Positions 7,840 to 15,523 of a stretch of 64,000 nucleotides of DNA are shown one piece after another. Position 1 is the first letter of the stretch. Every line of letters begins with the position of its first letter. The position numbers were made by a program, and so were the translations under genes. The stretch is from CAYJAY01 sp964370715 (GTDB lineage Bacteria > Bacillota > Clostridia > Oscillospirales > Ruminococcaceae), in assembly GCA_964370715.1 (NCBI GenBank), contig CAYJKJ010000007.1, forward strand, positions 54,903 through 118,902. Reading direction: 5' to 3'. The notes under the pieces were generated by a model that was not told where the DNA came from, searched no databases, and worked only from the letters and a program-made list of their open reading frames with translations.

Positions 7840-9153
7840 ATGAACTACAAAGAAATAATCGAATTTATCGAGGAAAACGACGTTAAGTTTATAAGGCTTT
7901 CGTTTTGCAATCCTTTTGGCGAACAGAAAAATATATCGATTATGGCGGATGAACTCGAAGGGGCTTTTAAAAACGGAATTTCTTTCGATGCTTCCGCTAT
8001 CAAAGGTTTTTCCGAAGTGGATAAATCGGATTTATTGCTGTTTCCCGATGCCGAAACGTTGGCGCTGCTTCCTTGGAGACCAAATGTTAATTCTGTTTTG
8101 CGGTTCTATTGCGATATCAAAAAACCGGACAACACAAATTTTGAAAGCGACAGCAGATATATATTAAAAAATGCTGTTAAAAAGTTGCGGGAACTGGGGT
8201 TCGAAAGCAAGATAGGAACAGAATGCGAATTCTATCTCTTTAAGACAAACGACGACAATTCCCCAACAACCGAAACGCTTGATAGCGGCGGCTATCTCGA
8301 TGTTGCACCGCTAGACAAAGGGGAGAATGTTCGCAGGGAAATCTGCCTTTGCCTTGAAGAGATGGGGCTTAACCCCGAACGCTCCCACCACGAACAAGGC
8401 CCCGGACAAAACGAGATAGACTTCAAATTCAGCGATGTTGTGACCGCCGCAGATAATTTTTTGACATTCAAATCTGTTGTTAAAGCAACTGCTTCGAGAA
8501 ACGGTTTGTTTGCTTCGTTTATGCCAAAGCCATTTTTGGATAAAAGCGGAAACGGAATGCACACCAACATATCGCTTTATAAAGACGGCGTTAACCTTTT
8601 TTGCGACAAAGACAGCAAAAATTATCGATATGCAGAGAGTTTTATTGCGGGTATTCTTGAAAAAATTTCCGACATAACGTTGTTTTTAAATCCAAACAAT
8701 AATTCTTATGAACGATTGGGGCAGTTTGAAGCGCCGAAATATGTCTCTTGGTCTAATCAAAATCGTTCTCAACTTATCAGAATACCATTTGCTGCCGACG
8801 GTAAACAAAGGGTTGAGCTTCGCTCTCCCGACCCGTCGATTAATCCATACCTTGCGTTTGCTCTCATAATATATGCCGGCATCTATGGCATCCAAAACAA
8901 CCTTTTGCTTGACCCTCCAATTGATGAAAATCTTTTTACAGCCAAAGAGGAGATAACTAAAAAGCTAGCAAAACTTCCTGAAAGTTTAAGCGAAGCTATT
9001 GATAACGCCAGAAAAAGCGAATTTATAAAACAACATATCAACGGCGAACTTTTAGAAAAGATATTCGAGATTAAAACAGAGGAATATTTGCAGTATAACA
9101 ACGCTAAAGGAAAAGATGATTATTACATAAACACGTATTTTGATAAACTTTAA
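7840..9153 (+). CDS. glnA: Glutamine synthetase, type I
   Basis: Makes glutamine from glutamate, ammonia and ATP in the cytoplasm. The ATG at 7840 is preferred over one 21 bases upstream because GAAAGGA lies just before it. The 437 residues show the beta-grasp N-domain and the catalytic domain with GTECEFYLF near residue 126, GNGMHTNISLY near 245, the YERLGQFEAPKYVSWSNQNRS region near 290 and ELRSPDPSINPYLA near 325. Several of these differ mildly from the common GSI sequences (for example HTN where HVH is usual), so substrate range may be worth checking. Length fits the short, non-adenylylated GSI-alpha class. Controlled by the leader terminator upstream. Confidence 0.93.
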   Translation: MNYKEIIEFIEENDVKFIRLSFCNPFGEQKNISIMADELEGAFKNGISFDASAIKGFSEVDKSDLLLFPDAETLALLPWRPNVNSVLRFYCDIKKPDNTNFESDSRYILKNAVKKLRELGFESKIGTECEFYLFKTNDDNSPTTETLDSGGYLDVAPLDKGENVRREICLCLEEMGLNPERSHHEQGPGQNEIDFKFSDVVTAADNFLTFKSVVKATASRNGLFASFMPKPFLDKSGNGMHTNISLYKDGVNLFCDKDSKNYRYAESFIAGILEKISDITLFLNPNNNSYERLGQFEAPKYVSWSNQNRSQLIRIPFAADGKQRVELRSPDPSINPYLAFALIIYAGIYGIQNNLLLDPPIDENLFTAKEEITKKLAKLPESLSEAIDNARKSEFIKQHINGELLEKIFEIKTEEYLQYNNAKGKDDYYINTYFDKL

Positions 9154-9171
9154 TTGAAAGGTGGTAGTTTT

Positions 9172-9741
9172 TTGGAGACTGCGTTGATAGTTTCATATAC
9201 AGAAAGTTTAAACGAAACGATAATAAACATTTTGAAGAATATGTCTTGCAAAAAAATAACCACCGTTAAAACGTGTGGCGAAGCAAGGCGATTATCAAAC
9301 GAACAAAACTTTGATCTATATATAATAAACAGCCCTGTTAACAACCTATCGGGGGAGGATCTTGCTATCGATCTTGTTCAAAACGATTTGAGCCAGGTTG
9401 TGTTTTTGGTTCGAAACGAGATATACCACCACACCTCAAATCTGCTTGAAAACTATGGGATAATAACTGTTCCAAAACCGGTTAACAAAAATATGTTTAT
9501 AATATCGCTTAAGCTTTCTAAAGCAACGTTTTTAAGAATGAAGAGCATGAAAAAGCGAGAAACAAAGCTTACGCAAAAGATAGATGATATACGAATCGTC
9601 ACGAGGGCGAAATGCCTTTTGATCTCTCATCTTAGCATGAACGAACAACAAGCACATAAGCATATCGAGAAAAAAGCGATGGATTTGAGAAAATCCAAAA
9701 GAGAAGTTGCTGAGAATATTCTTAAAGTATACGAAAATTAA
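9172..9741 (+). CDS. ANTAR-domain RNA-binding response regulator (NitR-like antiterminator)
   Basis: About 189 residues from a TTG at 9172, placed 8 bases after AAAGGTGG; a TTG at 9154 would precede that Shine-Dalgarno. Residues 1-115 form a receiver-like domain in which the usual phospho-acceptor Asp region is degenerate (DLYIINSPVNN). The C-terminal third is an ANTAR three-helix domain: AKCLLISHLSMNEQQAHKHI and KAMDLRKSKREVAENILKVY, with the Ala/Ala/hydrophobic spacing that binds RNA hairpins. In clostridia such genes sit beside glnA (NitR in solvent-forming species) and antiterminate nitrogen genes. The glnA leader terminator is the obvious target (inference). Confidence 0.88.
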   Translation: METALIVSYTESLNETIINILKNMSCKKITTVKTCGEARRLSNEQNFDLYIINSPVNNLSGEDLAIDLVQNDLSQVVFLVRNEIYHHTSNLLENYGIITVPKPVNKNMFIISLKLSKATFLRMKSMKKRETKLTQKIDDIRIVTRAKCLLISHLSMNEQQAHKHIEKKAMDLRKSKREVAENILKVYEN

Positions 9742-9771
9742 AATAGATTTAAGAAAGGTTTAAAACAGAGA

Positions 9772-11382
9772 ATGAAAAAATATATATTCGTGACGGGCGG
9801 TGTTGTTTCGGGGCTCGGAAAGGGGATAACCGCCGCAGCGCTTGGAAGGCTTTTAAAGGAAAGAGGATATAAAGTTTCGGCGCAAAAGCTAGATCCTTAC
9901 ATCAACGTAGATCCCGGAACGATGAGCCCTTTGCAACACGGCGAAGTTTTTGTGACCGAAGACGGCGCCGAAACCGATCTTGATCTTGGGCATTATGAAC
10001 GGTTTATCGATGAAAACTTAAACCAATATTCAAACCTCACATCGGGAAAGGTTTATTTTAACGTTTTAAACAAAGAACGAAACGGAGGATATCTTGGAGA
10101 AACGGTTCAAGTTATTCCGCATATAACCGACGAGATAAAGAAATTTATCTATAAAAGCGCCGAAAAAAGCGAGGCGGATATACTTATAACCGAGATAGGC
10201 GGAACAACCGGGGATATCGAAAGCCAACCGTTTTTAGAAGCGATACGCCAGATATCTCTTGAACAAGGAAGCGAGAATTGCCTTTTTATCCACGTTGTTT
10301 TGGTGCCGTTTTTAAAGGGTTCAAACGAGCATAAATCAAAGCCGGCGCAACATTCCGTTAAGGAACTTCGGGGAATGGGGATATCGCCCAACATTATTAT
10401 AGCTCGTTCGGATGAGCCGTTGAACGACAACATCAAAAACAAAATTTCGCTTTTTTGTAACGTTAAAAGTGATTGCGTTATCGAAAATCTAACGGTTGAA
10501 CAGCTGTATGAAGCTCCGCTTATGTTATACCAAAACGGGCTTGACAAAGTTGTTTGTCGAGAGCTTTTGTTAGACATTAGAACGATCAACCTTGAGGGTT
10601 GGGAGATGATGGTTGAAAGGGCGAAAAACACCGACAGGGATGTTTCGATAGCGATTGTTGGAAAATATGTCGAGCTTAAAGATGCATATCTTTCGATTAT
10701 AGAAAGCCTTAAACACGCCGGAACATACCATGGAGTTAATATTGATATAAGATGGATCGATTGTGTCGACGAGGCGGCTTCTAAGGTCGATGTTTTGTTG
10801 AACGGCATTTCGGGGATATTGGTTCCGGGAGGTTTTGGAACTCGCGGTATAGAGTTTATGGTTCAAGCGACAAGATATGCAAGGGAACGAAACATTCCGT
10901 TTTTCGGAATCTGTCTTGGAATGCAAGTAGCAATTATCGAGTTTTCGAGAAACGTGTTGAACCTTGAGGGCGCAACTTCGAGCGAGTTTGATGATTTTGC
11001 GGAACATAAAGTTATAGATATTATGGAGAACCAAAGGAACATAACGCAAAAGGGCGGAACGATGCGGCTTGGCGCATATCCTTGCGTTATAAGAGAAGAG
11101 AGTTTGTTGCAACGACTATATGGGGAACAGCTTATATACGAGCGCCATCGCCATCGATATGAGGTTAACAATTATTATAGAGGCTTTTTTGAAAAAAGCG
11201 GTATGATGATAAGCGGAACATCTCCCGACGGAATGTTGGTCGAGGCGGTAGAGATTAGTAGTAACGATTTTTTCGTTGCGGTTCAGTTTCACCCCGAATT
11301 TAAAAGCAGACCAAATAGACCACATCCGTTGTTTATGGGGTTTGTTGAAGCTAGCATTAACCAAAGCAAAAACGAATTGTAA
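9772..11382 (+). CDS. pyrG: CTP synthase
   Basis: Converts UTP, ATP and glutamine to CTP. The 536 residues begin with the synthetase domain signature KYIFVTGGVVSGLGKGI, with SAQKLDPYINVDPGTMSP following, and end with a class I glutamine amidotransferase domain: PGGFGTRG near 350, the nucleophile elbow FGICLGMQ near 378 and the HPEF catalytic His-Glu near 510. Length is normal. It lies 30 bases after the ANTAR gene, so glutamine synthesis and the largest glutamine-using nucleotide step appear to be co-transcribed. AAGAAAGG precedes the ATG. Confidence 0.97.
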   Translation: MKKYIFVTGGVVSGLGKGITAAALGRLLKERGYKVSAQKLDPYINVDPGTMSPLQHGEVFVTEDGAETDLDLGHYERFIDENLNQYSNLTSGKVYFNVLNKERNGGYLGETVQVIPHITDEIKKFIYKSAEKSEADILITEIGGTTGDIESQPFLEAIRQISLEQGSENCLFIHVVLVPFLKGSNEHKSKPAQHSVKELRGMGISPNIIIARSDEPLNDNIKNKISLFCNVKSDCVIENLTVEQLYEAPLMLYQNGLDKVVCRELLLDIRTINLEGWEMMVERAKNTDRDVSIAIVGKYVELKDAYLSIIESLKHAGTYHGVNIDIRWIDCVDEAASKVDVLLNGISGILVPGGFGTRGIEFMVQATRYARERNIPFFGICLGMQVAIIEFSRNVLNLEGATSSEFDDFAEHKVIDIMENQRNITQKGGTMRLGAYPCVIREESLLQRLYGEQLIYERHRHRYEVNNYYRGFFEKSGMMISGTSPDGMLVEAVEISSNDFFVAVQFHPEFKSRPNRPHPLFMGFVEASINQSKNEL

Positions 11383-11732
11383 TGGGAATAATATTTGGTG
11401 AACTTAAGTAAAAAAAATTATGCTGTTGCTAGTTGTTTAACATTACATATTAACGTATCTGTATGACTTATTAAATTATAGTTAACTGTCACAGAATTTT
11501 AAATTCAGTTTTGGAACTGATTTAAAATTCTGTGTTTTATTGTTAGAATATATCGAAACAATGTATGGTTTTTTGTCGTTTTCATCTATTGTATTTTAGC
11601 GCTTCAATGAGGTAAAATTAATATATTATTAATATATCAGTGTGTATATTTTACAGTTTGAACTAGTGCTAAAACGTTTTAATTAACGGCTTTTAAGCGA
11701 AGATAGCCAACGATTAAGTATGAGGGTTTTTG
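11383..11732 (+). other. AT-rich intergenic region after pyrG
   Basis: No gene is visible in these 350 bases. The first half holds the pyrG terminator. The second half has a loose inverted repeat GTAAAAT...ATTTTAC (about 11612-11654) around two copies of TTAATATAT, which could be an operator or a start region for the gene at 11733. No clear -35/-10 pair was found. Confidence 0.5.
11490..11540 (+). terminator. Terminator of the glnA-ANTAR-pyrG operon
   Basis: A long stem of about 20 bp, CACAGAATTTTAAAT-TCAGTT pairing with AACTGA-TTTAAAATTCTGTG around a TTGG loop, followed by TTTTATTG. Confidence 0.85.
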
Positions 11733-12287
11733 ATGTATACAAAACAACAATATCTTGAACAGATGAAAAAGCGATTGTCAAACAATTTCGAGCTTTTTGA
11801 CAACCAAAAGCTTTCTGATATAGAGTTCGAGTTGTTCGCAAACTATAAAGAGGTTTCGGGCAGAACGCTTATATCCAAAGTCGATGTTATCGATAAGCTT
11901 GAAAAACGAGAGAGGCTATATTTCAAGCATTGCGAAAAAGTTGATGCTTCTTTTTTGGAAAAGTTAAAAGATGTTTTTGTTTCGCTTTCGGGGCAACTTG
12001 AACCCGACACTATCGAACATATGTCGACCGCAATAACGGTGGTGGTGTATTCGGAAAACGTTGACCAAAGCTGTTTTGATTTTCTTAAAAAATTTAAATA
12101 CACAAAGTATTACCAATTTGCATTAAAGGGCTGGTGTGATGTTAGGTTTGTTGTTGTTGACCTTAACAGCGAAAAGATAACAACCTGTCGAAAGGCAAAA
12201 CCCTTTAGCGATGTTTATGATATAAACGCAAAAAAGATATCCTCTCAAAAATCAGTGTTCCGAGGATTTGGAAAGATTTTGCGTTAA
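11733..12287 (+). CDS. Hypothetical protein resembling DUF8052-type clostridial proteins
   Basis: A 184-residue soluble protein starting at the ATG just after a TTG; GAGGG lies 8 bases upstream. It starts with a helical YTKQQYLEQMKKRLSNNF segment, has a central EHMSTAITVVVYSENVD strand region near 91-107, and a C-terminal KYYQFALKGWCDVRFVVVDL stretch near 126-145. This layout resembles the DUF8052 family of uncharacterised Firmicutes proteins, from memory and not from a search. No membrane segments or catalytic motifs are evident. It lies alone between pyrG and cstA. Function unknown. Confidence 0.7.
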   Translation: MYTKQQYLEQMKKRLSNNFELFDNQKLSDIEFELFANYKEVSGRTLISKVDVIDKLEKRERLYFKHCEKVDASFLEKLKDVFVSLSGQLEPDTIEHMSTAITVVVYSENVDQSCFDFLKKFKYTKYYQFALKGWCDVRFVVVDLNSEKITTCRKAKPFSDVYDINAKKISSQKSVFRGFGKILR

Positions 12288-12290
12288 CGT

Positions 12291-12299
12291 TGATATAAT
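12291..12299 (+). promoter_or_regulatory. Extended -10 promoter for cstA
   Basis: TGATATAAT matches an extended -10 element (TG, one base, TATAAT at 12294-12299). No good -35 is present at the right distance. Transcription would begin near 12306, just past the preceding gene, leaving a leader of about 158 bases. Confidence 0.5.
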
Positions 12300-12305
12300 G
12301 ACGGT

Positions 12306-12463
12306 AGTCGTTGTATATAGATTTTAGGTTGGTAACCTAGTAATATGGAGTCGCTATCCAACAAAATTAAGCGGAAATATGTTTCGGTTAAATGGACAAA
12401 GTCGTATGCCGCAGAAGGCTTTGTCTAGTGGCTGTGACATTTGCGGCAGAATGGAGTTTAGCT
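12306..12463 (+). promoter_or_regulatory. Structured cstA leader with an H-type pseudoknot ending at the Shine-Dalgarno
   Basis: Stem 1: TGGACAAAG (12393-12401) pairs with CTTTGTCTA (12419-12427). Stem 2: TGCCGCAGA (12407-12415), inside the stem 1 loop, pairs with TTTGCGGCA (12440-12448). Each is nine pairs with one G-U. The connecting loops (5, 3 and 12 bases) allow an H-type pseudoknot. Its last paired base is 12448 and the GGAG Shine-Dalgarno is at 12453-12456, so folding could block ribosomes. A further hairpin, TAGGTT/AACCTA, lies near 12325-12340. The layout is typical of translational riboswitches or protein-bound leaders, but it matches no class I can name. Confidence 0.6.
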
Positions 12464-14113
12464 ATGAATGGAATCTTAATTCTATGCATAGGAGTAGTTG
12501 TATTTTTGATAGCTTACATTACATACGGCTCGTTCCTTGCAAAGAAGTGGGGCATAGACCCTACAAAAGAAACACCCGCAAACACATTGCGTGATGATGT
12601 TGACTATTGTCCCGCAGACAGCAAAGTTGTTCTAGGACACCACTTTAGTTCGATAGCCGGCGCAGGCCCTATCACAGGTCCTATCGCAGCGGTTATTTTC
12701 GGTTGGTTGCCCGTTTTCTTGTGGGTACTCGTCGGAAGCGTGTTTATCGGTGGCGTACATGACTGGGGTTCGATTTTTGCTTCTCTTCGTCATGATGGTA
12801 AATCGATAGGTGAAATTGTTAAACAAAGCATCGGCAACACCGGCAAAAAACTCTTCAACCTATTCGCATGGTTGGCGCTAGTTCTCGTTGTTGCAGCGTT
12901 TACAGACATCTGCGCAGGAACATTTGCATACGACCCGGCAATGCCGGAAGCTTTGACAGGCGCAAGAGCCGGAACAGCTTCGGTTTTGTTTATCCTATTG
13001 GCTATGGCTTTTGGATTTTTTGTCTACAGAAAAAATGCAAAACTAGGTCTATCTACAGTTTTGGGCGTTGCGTTGCTTGTTGCTTGTATCTTTGTTGGAT
13101 ACTATTTCCCAATCCTTAAACTTAGCAAACTAGCTTGGACTATCATAATGCTTATCTACATCGGTTTTGCATCGGTAATGCCTGTGTGGATGTTGCTTCA
13201 ACCGAGAGACTATCTCTGTTCGTTCCTGCTTTATGCAATGCTCGGCGGCGCAGTTCTCGGAATATTCCTATTCAACCCATCGTTGGAACTTCCGGCATTC
13301 ACAGGATTTGTGGTTGGAGAAGGCTCCGCTGCTCAATCGCTCTTCCCGTTCTTGTTCATCACCGTTGCTTGCGGCGCTGTATCCGGCTTCCATTCTCTTG
13401 TAGGCTCGGGAACAACTTCGAAACAGGTTAAATCGGAAAAAGATTCAAAAGTTATCGGCTATGGCGCTATGCTTCTTGAAGGCGTTGTTGCTATTATCGC
13501 TATCATCTCGGTTGCATACCTTACCTCTGATTCGCAAGTTGCGGGCGCAGCTTCGGTTAGATTTGCAAGCGGCGTTGCAACGTTTATGACAACATTCGGC
13601 ATCCCGTTTGAACTAGGCCAAGTGTTCGTAATCCTTACATACTCGGCGTTTGCTCTAACTTCGCTTGATACCGCTACTCGTATCGCTCGTTATATGTTCC
13701 AAGAACTTTTCGACGATATTCCAAAAACAAGCCCAGCAAAAATTATCACAAAACCAATTCCGGCAACCGTTATCACAATCCTTTGCGCAACCGGACTTCT
13801 TTTGTATGGATATGCAAAAATCTGGCCTGTTTTCGGCGCTTCGAACCAACTTCTTGCCGGACTTTCACTACTTGCACTTTCGGCATGGTTTATCAAGTCG
13901 AAGAAAATTGCTTGGCCTACCTTTATCCCGATGATCTTTATGTTTATCGTTACATTGTCCGGGCTTGCAATTCTAACAAGACAGTTTTTCTCTTCACCCG
14001 ACACAATACTACTCGGAATAATCACCGCCGGTTTGATTATCCTTGCAATCGTTCTTATTGTTATTAGTGCTAAAGTTTTGTTTTTCAAACCAAAAACAGA
14101 AAAGAGCGAATAA
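12464..14113 (+). CDS. cstA: CstA-family transporter (carbon starvation protein)
   Basis: A 549-residue polytopic membrane protein with about 14-16 hydrophobic segments. CstA and its relatives take up pyruvate or peptides. Family features are the N-terminal helix then YGSFLAKKWGID, the region around DVDYCPADSKVVLGHHFSSIAGAGPITGP (split: DYCPADSKVVLGHH and FSSIAGAGPITGP) and the GVHDWGSIFASLRH segment near 108. The ATG at 12464 is chosen because CstA proteins start directly with a membrane helix; an upstream ATG at 12392 would add 24 unrelated residues and run through the structured leader. It is shorter than the E. coli protein (about 700) but typical of Firmicutes homologues. Confidence 0.92.
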   Translation: MNGILILCIGVVVFLIAYITYGSFLAKKWGIDPTKETPANTLRDDVDYCPADSKVVLGHHFSSIAGAGPITGPIAAVIFGWLPVFLWVLVGSVFIGGVHDWGSIFASLRHDGKSIGEIVKQSIGNTGKKLFNLFAWLALVLVVAAFTDICAGTFAYDPAMPEALTGARAGTASVLFILLAMAFGFFVYRKNAKLGLSTVLGVALLVACIFVGYYFPILKLSKLAWTIIMLIYIGFASVMPVWMLLQPRDYLCSFLLYAMLGGAVLGIFLFNPSLELPAFTGFVVGEGSAAQSLFPFLFITVACGAVSGFHSLVGSGTTSKQVKSEKDSKVIGYGAMLLEGVVAIIAIISVAYLTSDSQVAGAASVRFASGVATFMTTFGIPFELGQVFVILTYSAFALTSLDTATRIARYMFQELFDDIPKTSPAKIITKPIPATVITILCATGLLLYGYAKIWPVFGASNQLLAGLSLLALSAWFIKSKKIAWPTFIPMIFMFIVTLSGLAILTRQFFSSPDTILLGIITAGLIILAIVLIVISAKVLFFKPKTEKSE

Positions 14114-14161
14114 TTTAAAGTTATAGAATGAGCATATCAAAACAAAAATAGATTAGATTAA

Positions 14162-14234
14162 AGGGCTATCACCCGTTAACGGCTTAAACGACAGGAATTT
14201 CTTTGGTTTAAGCGTTGCGGGTGGTAGCCTTTAC
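14162..14234 (+). terminator. Long hairpin downstream of cstA
   Basis: Outer 12-bp stem GGCTATCACCCG (14164-14175) with CGGGTGGTAGCC (14218-14229) and inner 8-bp stem GCTTAAAC (14182-14189) with GTTTAAGC (14206-14213), then TTTACGG. The short T tract makes it a weak terminator. The 5' arm contains the 13-mer AGGGCTATCACCC also found at 1985. Confidence 0.6.
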
Positions 14235-14266
14235 GGTTAAAAGCCTTGCCCATATAAACAGACAAA

Positions 14267-14303
14267 CAAAACCCCCGATGCTTGCTTCATCGAGGGTTTT
14301 GTT
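14267..14303. terminator. Bidirectional terminator between cstA and the sugar ABC operon
   Basis: CAAAACCCCCGATG (14267-14280) pairs, with one mismatch, with CATCGAGGGTTTTG (14288-14301). T runs are present on both strands, matching its place between two converging operons. Confidence 0.85.
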
Positions 14304-14334
14304 CAAGTATATGAAAACTTAAAGGAGAAAGTGG

Positions 14335-15522
14335 TTATGCTTTTTTACGTTTCGACACCACGTCGAAGATGACGGCCGCGAGAAGAACAAGGCCTTTAAC
14401 AACTCTTTGGTAGTTTTGGTCGATGTTCATTATCGACATTCCGATGTTTATAACACCCATGAGTGTTGCGCCGATAATAACTCCCGGAACTGTTCCGACT
14501 CCGCCATAGGCAGAAGCTCCGCCGATAAAGCAGGAGGAGATAGCATCCATCTCGTAGTTTTGACCATAGGTCGGTTGTGCTGACGTCATTCGAGCGATGG
14601 TAACCATTCCGGCTAGTGCAGACAAAAGACCCATGTTGACATAAGCTATGAAATACACACGGTTTGTGTTGATTCCCGAAAGGCGAGCGGCTTTTTCGTT
14701 TCCGCCAACTGCATAGAAATGACGACCAATAGTTGTTTTTGAAACGATATATCCATAGATTAAAACGACAAGACCAACCCAAATAAGCGAGGTCGGAATG
14801 CCTTTGTATTGGCTAAGCTTCACCGTGAAAAACGCTATTACTCCAACGATTACAGCAGTTTGCAACACAGTTTTGACAAGATTGTCGACGGAATAGCCTT
14901 TGGCTTTTCTTTTAATTCTGGCTCTAACAACCATTGCTACATATATAACCGAGATAAGCGAACCGACAAAAACAGAGAAATAGTTAAATCCTTCAGGGCC
15001 TCCAAAGAAATCGGGGATATAACCATCAGCTCCGCCGCCGAACAAACGAACAAAATCTTCGTGTTTTGCGATTGAAAGGGTTTTTCCATCAAGAATAACG
15101 TTTGAAAGACCGCGGAATATAAGCATTCCGGCGAGAGTTACGATAAACGGTGGAACTCGAACATAGGCTATCCAATAGCCTTGCCAAACGCCAACCGCAA
15201 GACCGATAAGAAGCATTGCGATGACTGAAAGCCAAAGGTTTAAACCGCTAGTTAAGAATGTTGCGCCCAAAGCACCGACAAAACAGACTACCGAACCGAC
15301 CGAAAGGTCGATGTTTCCGCCCGTTAAAATACAAAGCAACATACCAACCGCAAGTATAAAAACATATGCGTTTTGAGCTATTAGGTTGTTGATGTTTTGG
15401 GGAAGAAGGATTGCTCCGTCTTTTTGTAGCGAAAAGAAAGCTACTACCAACACCAAGATAATGATCATGGTGTATTTTTGAACAAAGTTTAATATATTAG
15501 TTTTTTGAATTGATTTTTCCAT
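14335..15522 (-). CDS. mmsB: Multiple-monosaccharide ABC transporter permease (MmsB/GguB type)
   Basis: A 395-residue inner-membrane permease of the ribose/xylose/galactose branch of sugar ABC importers, with about ten hydrophobic segments. The conserved GGNIDLSVGSVVCF segment lies near residue 70 and the GRHFYAVGGNEKAARLSGIN coupling loop near 268, followed by GGASAYGGVGTVPG. It is longer than ribose permeases (about 320) because of an insert near residues 165-230, typical of the MmsB/GguB group that handles arabinose, xylose, galactose and similar sugars. It begins one base after the ATPase stop, so it is translationally coupled. Confidence 0.9.
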   Translation of the reverse strand: MEKSIQKTNILNFVQKYTMIIILVLVVAFFSLQKDGAILLPQNINNLIAQNAYVFILAVGMLLCILTGGNIDLSVGSVVCFVGALGATFLTSGLNLWLSVIAMLLIGLAVGVWQGYWIAYVRVPPFIVTLAGMLIFRGLSNVILDGKTLSIAKHEDFVRLFGGGADGYIPDFFGGPEGFNYFSVFVGSLISVIYVAMVVRARIKRKAKGYSVDNLVKTVLQTAVIVGVIAFFTVKLSQYKGIPTSLIWVGLVVLIYGYIVSKTTIGRHFYAVGGNEKAARLSGINTNRVYFIAYVNMGLLSALAGMVTIARMTSAQPTYGQNYEMDAISSCFIGGASAYGGVGTVPGVIIGATLMGVINIGMSIMNIDQNYQRVVKGLVLLAAVIFDVVSKRKKA

Positions 15523-15523
15523 T

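Noticed and set aside
10149..10808. A 219-codon open frame antisense to pyrG
   Set aside because: Fully inside a well-conserved enzyme gene, Ser-rich shadow translation, no start signals.
12392..12463. A 24-residue N-terminal extension of CstA
   Set aside because: CstA proteins begin with the membrane helix at 12464; the extension is dissimilar and lies in a folded leader with a good Shine-Dalgarno after it.
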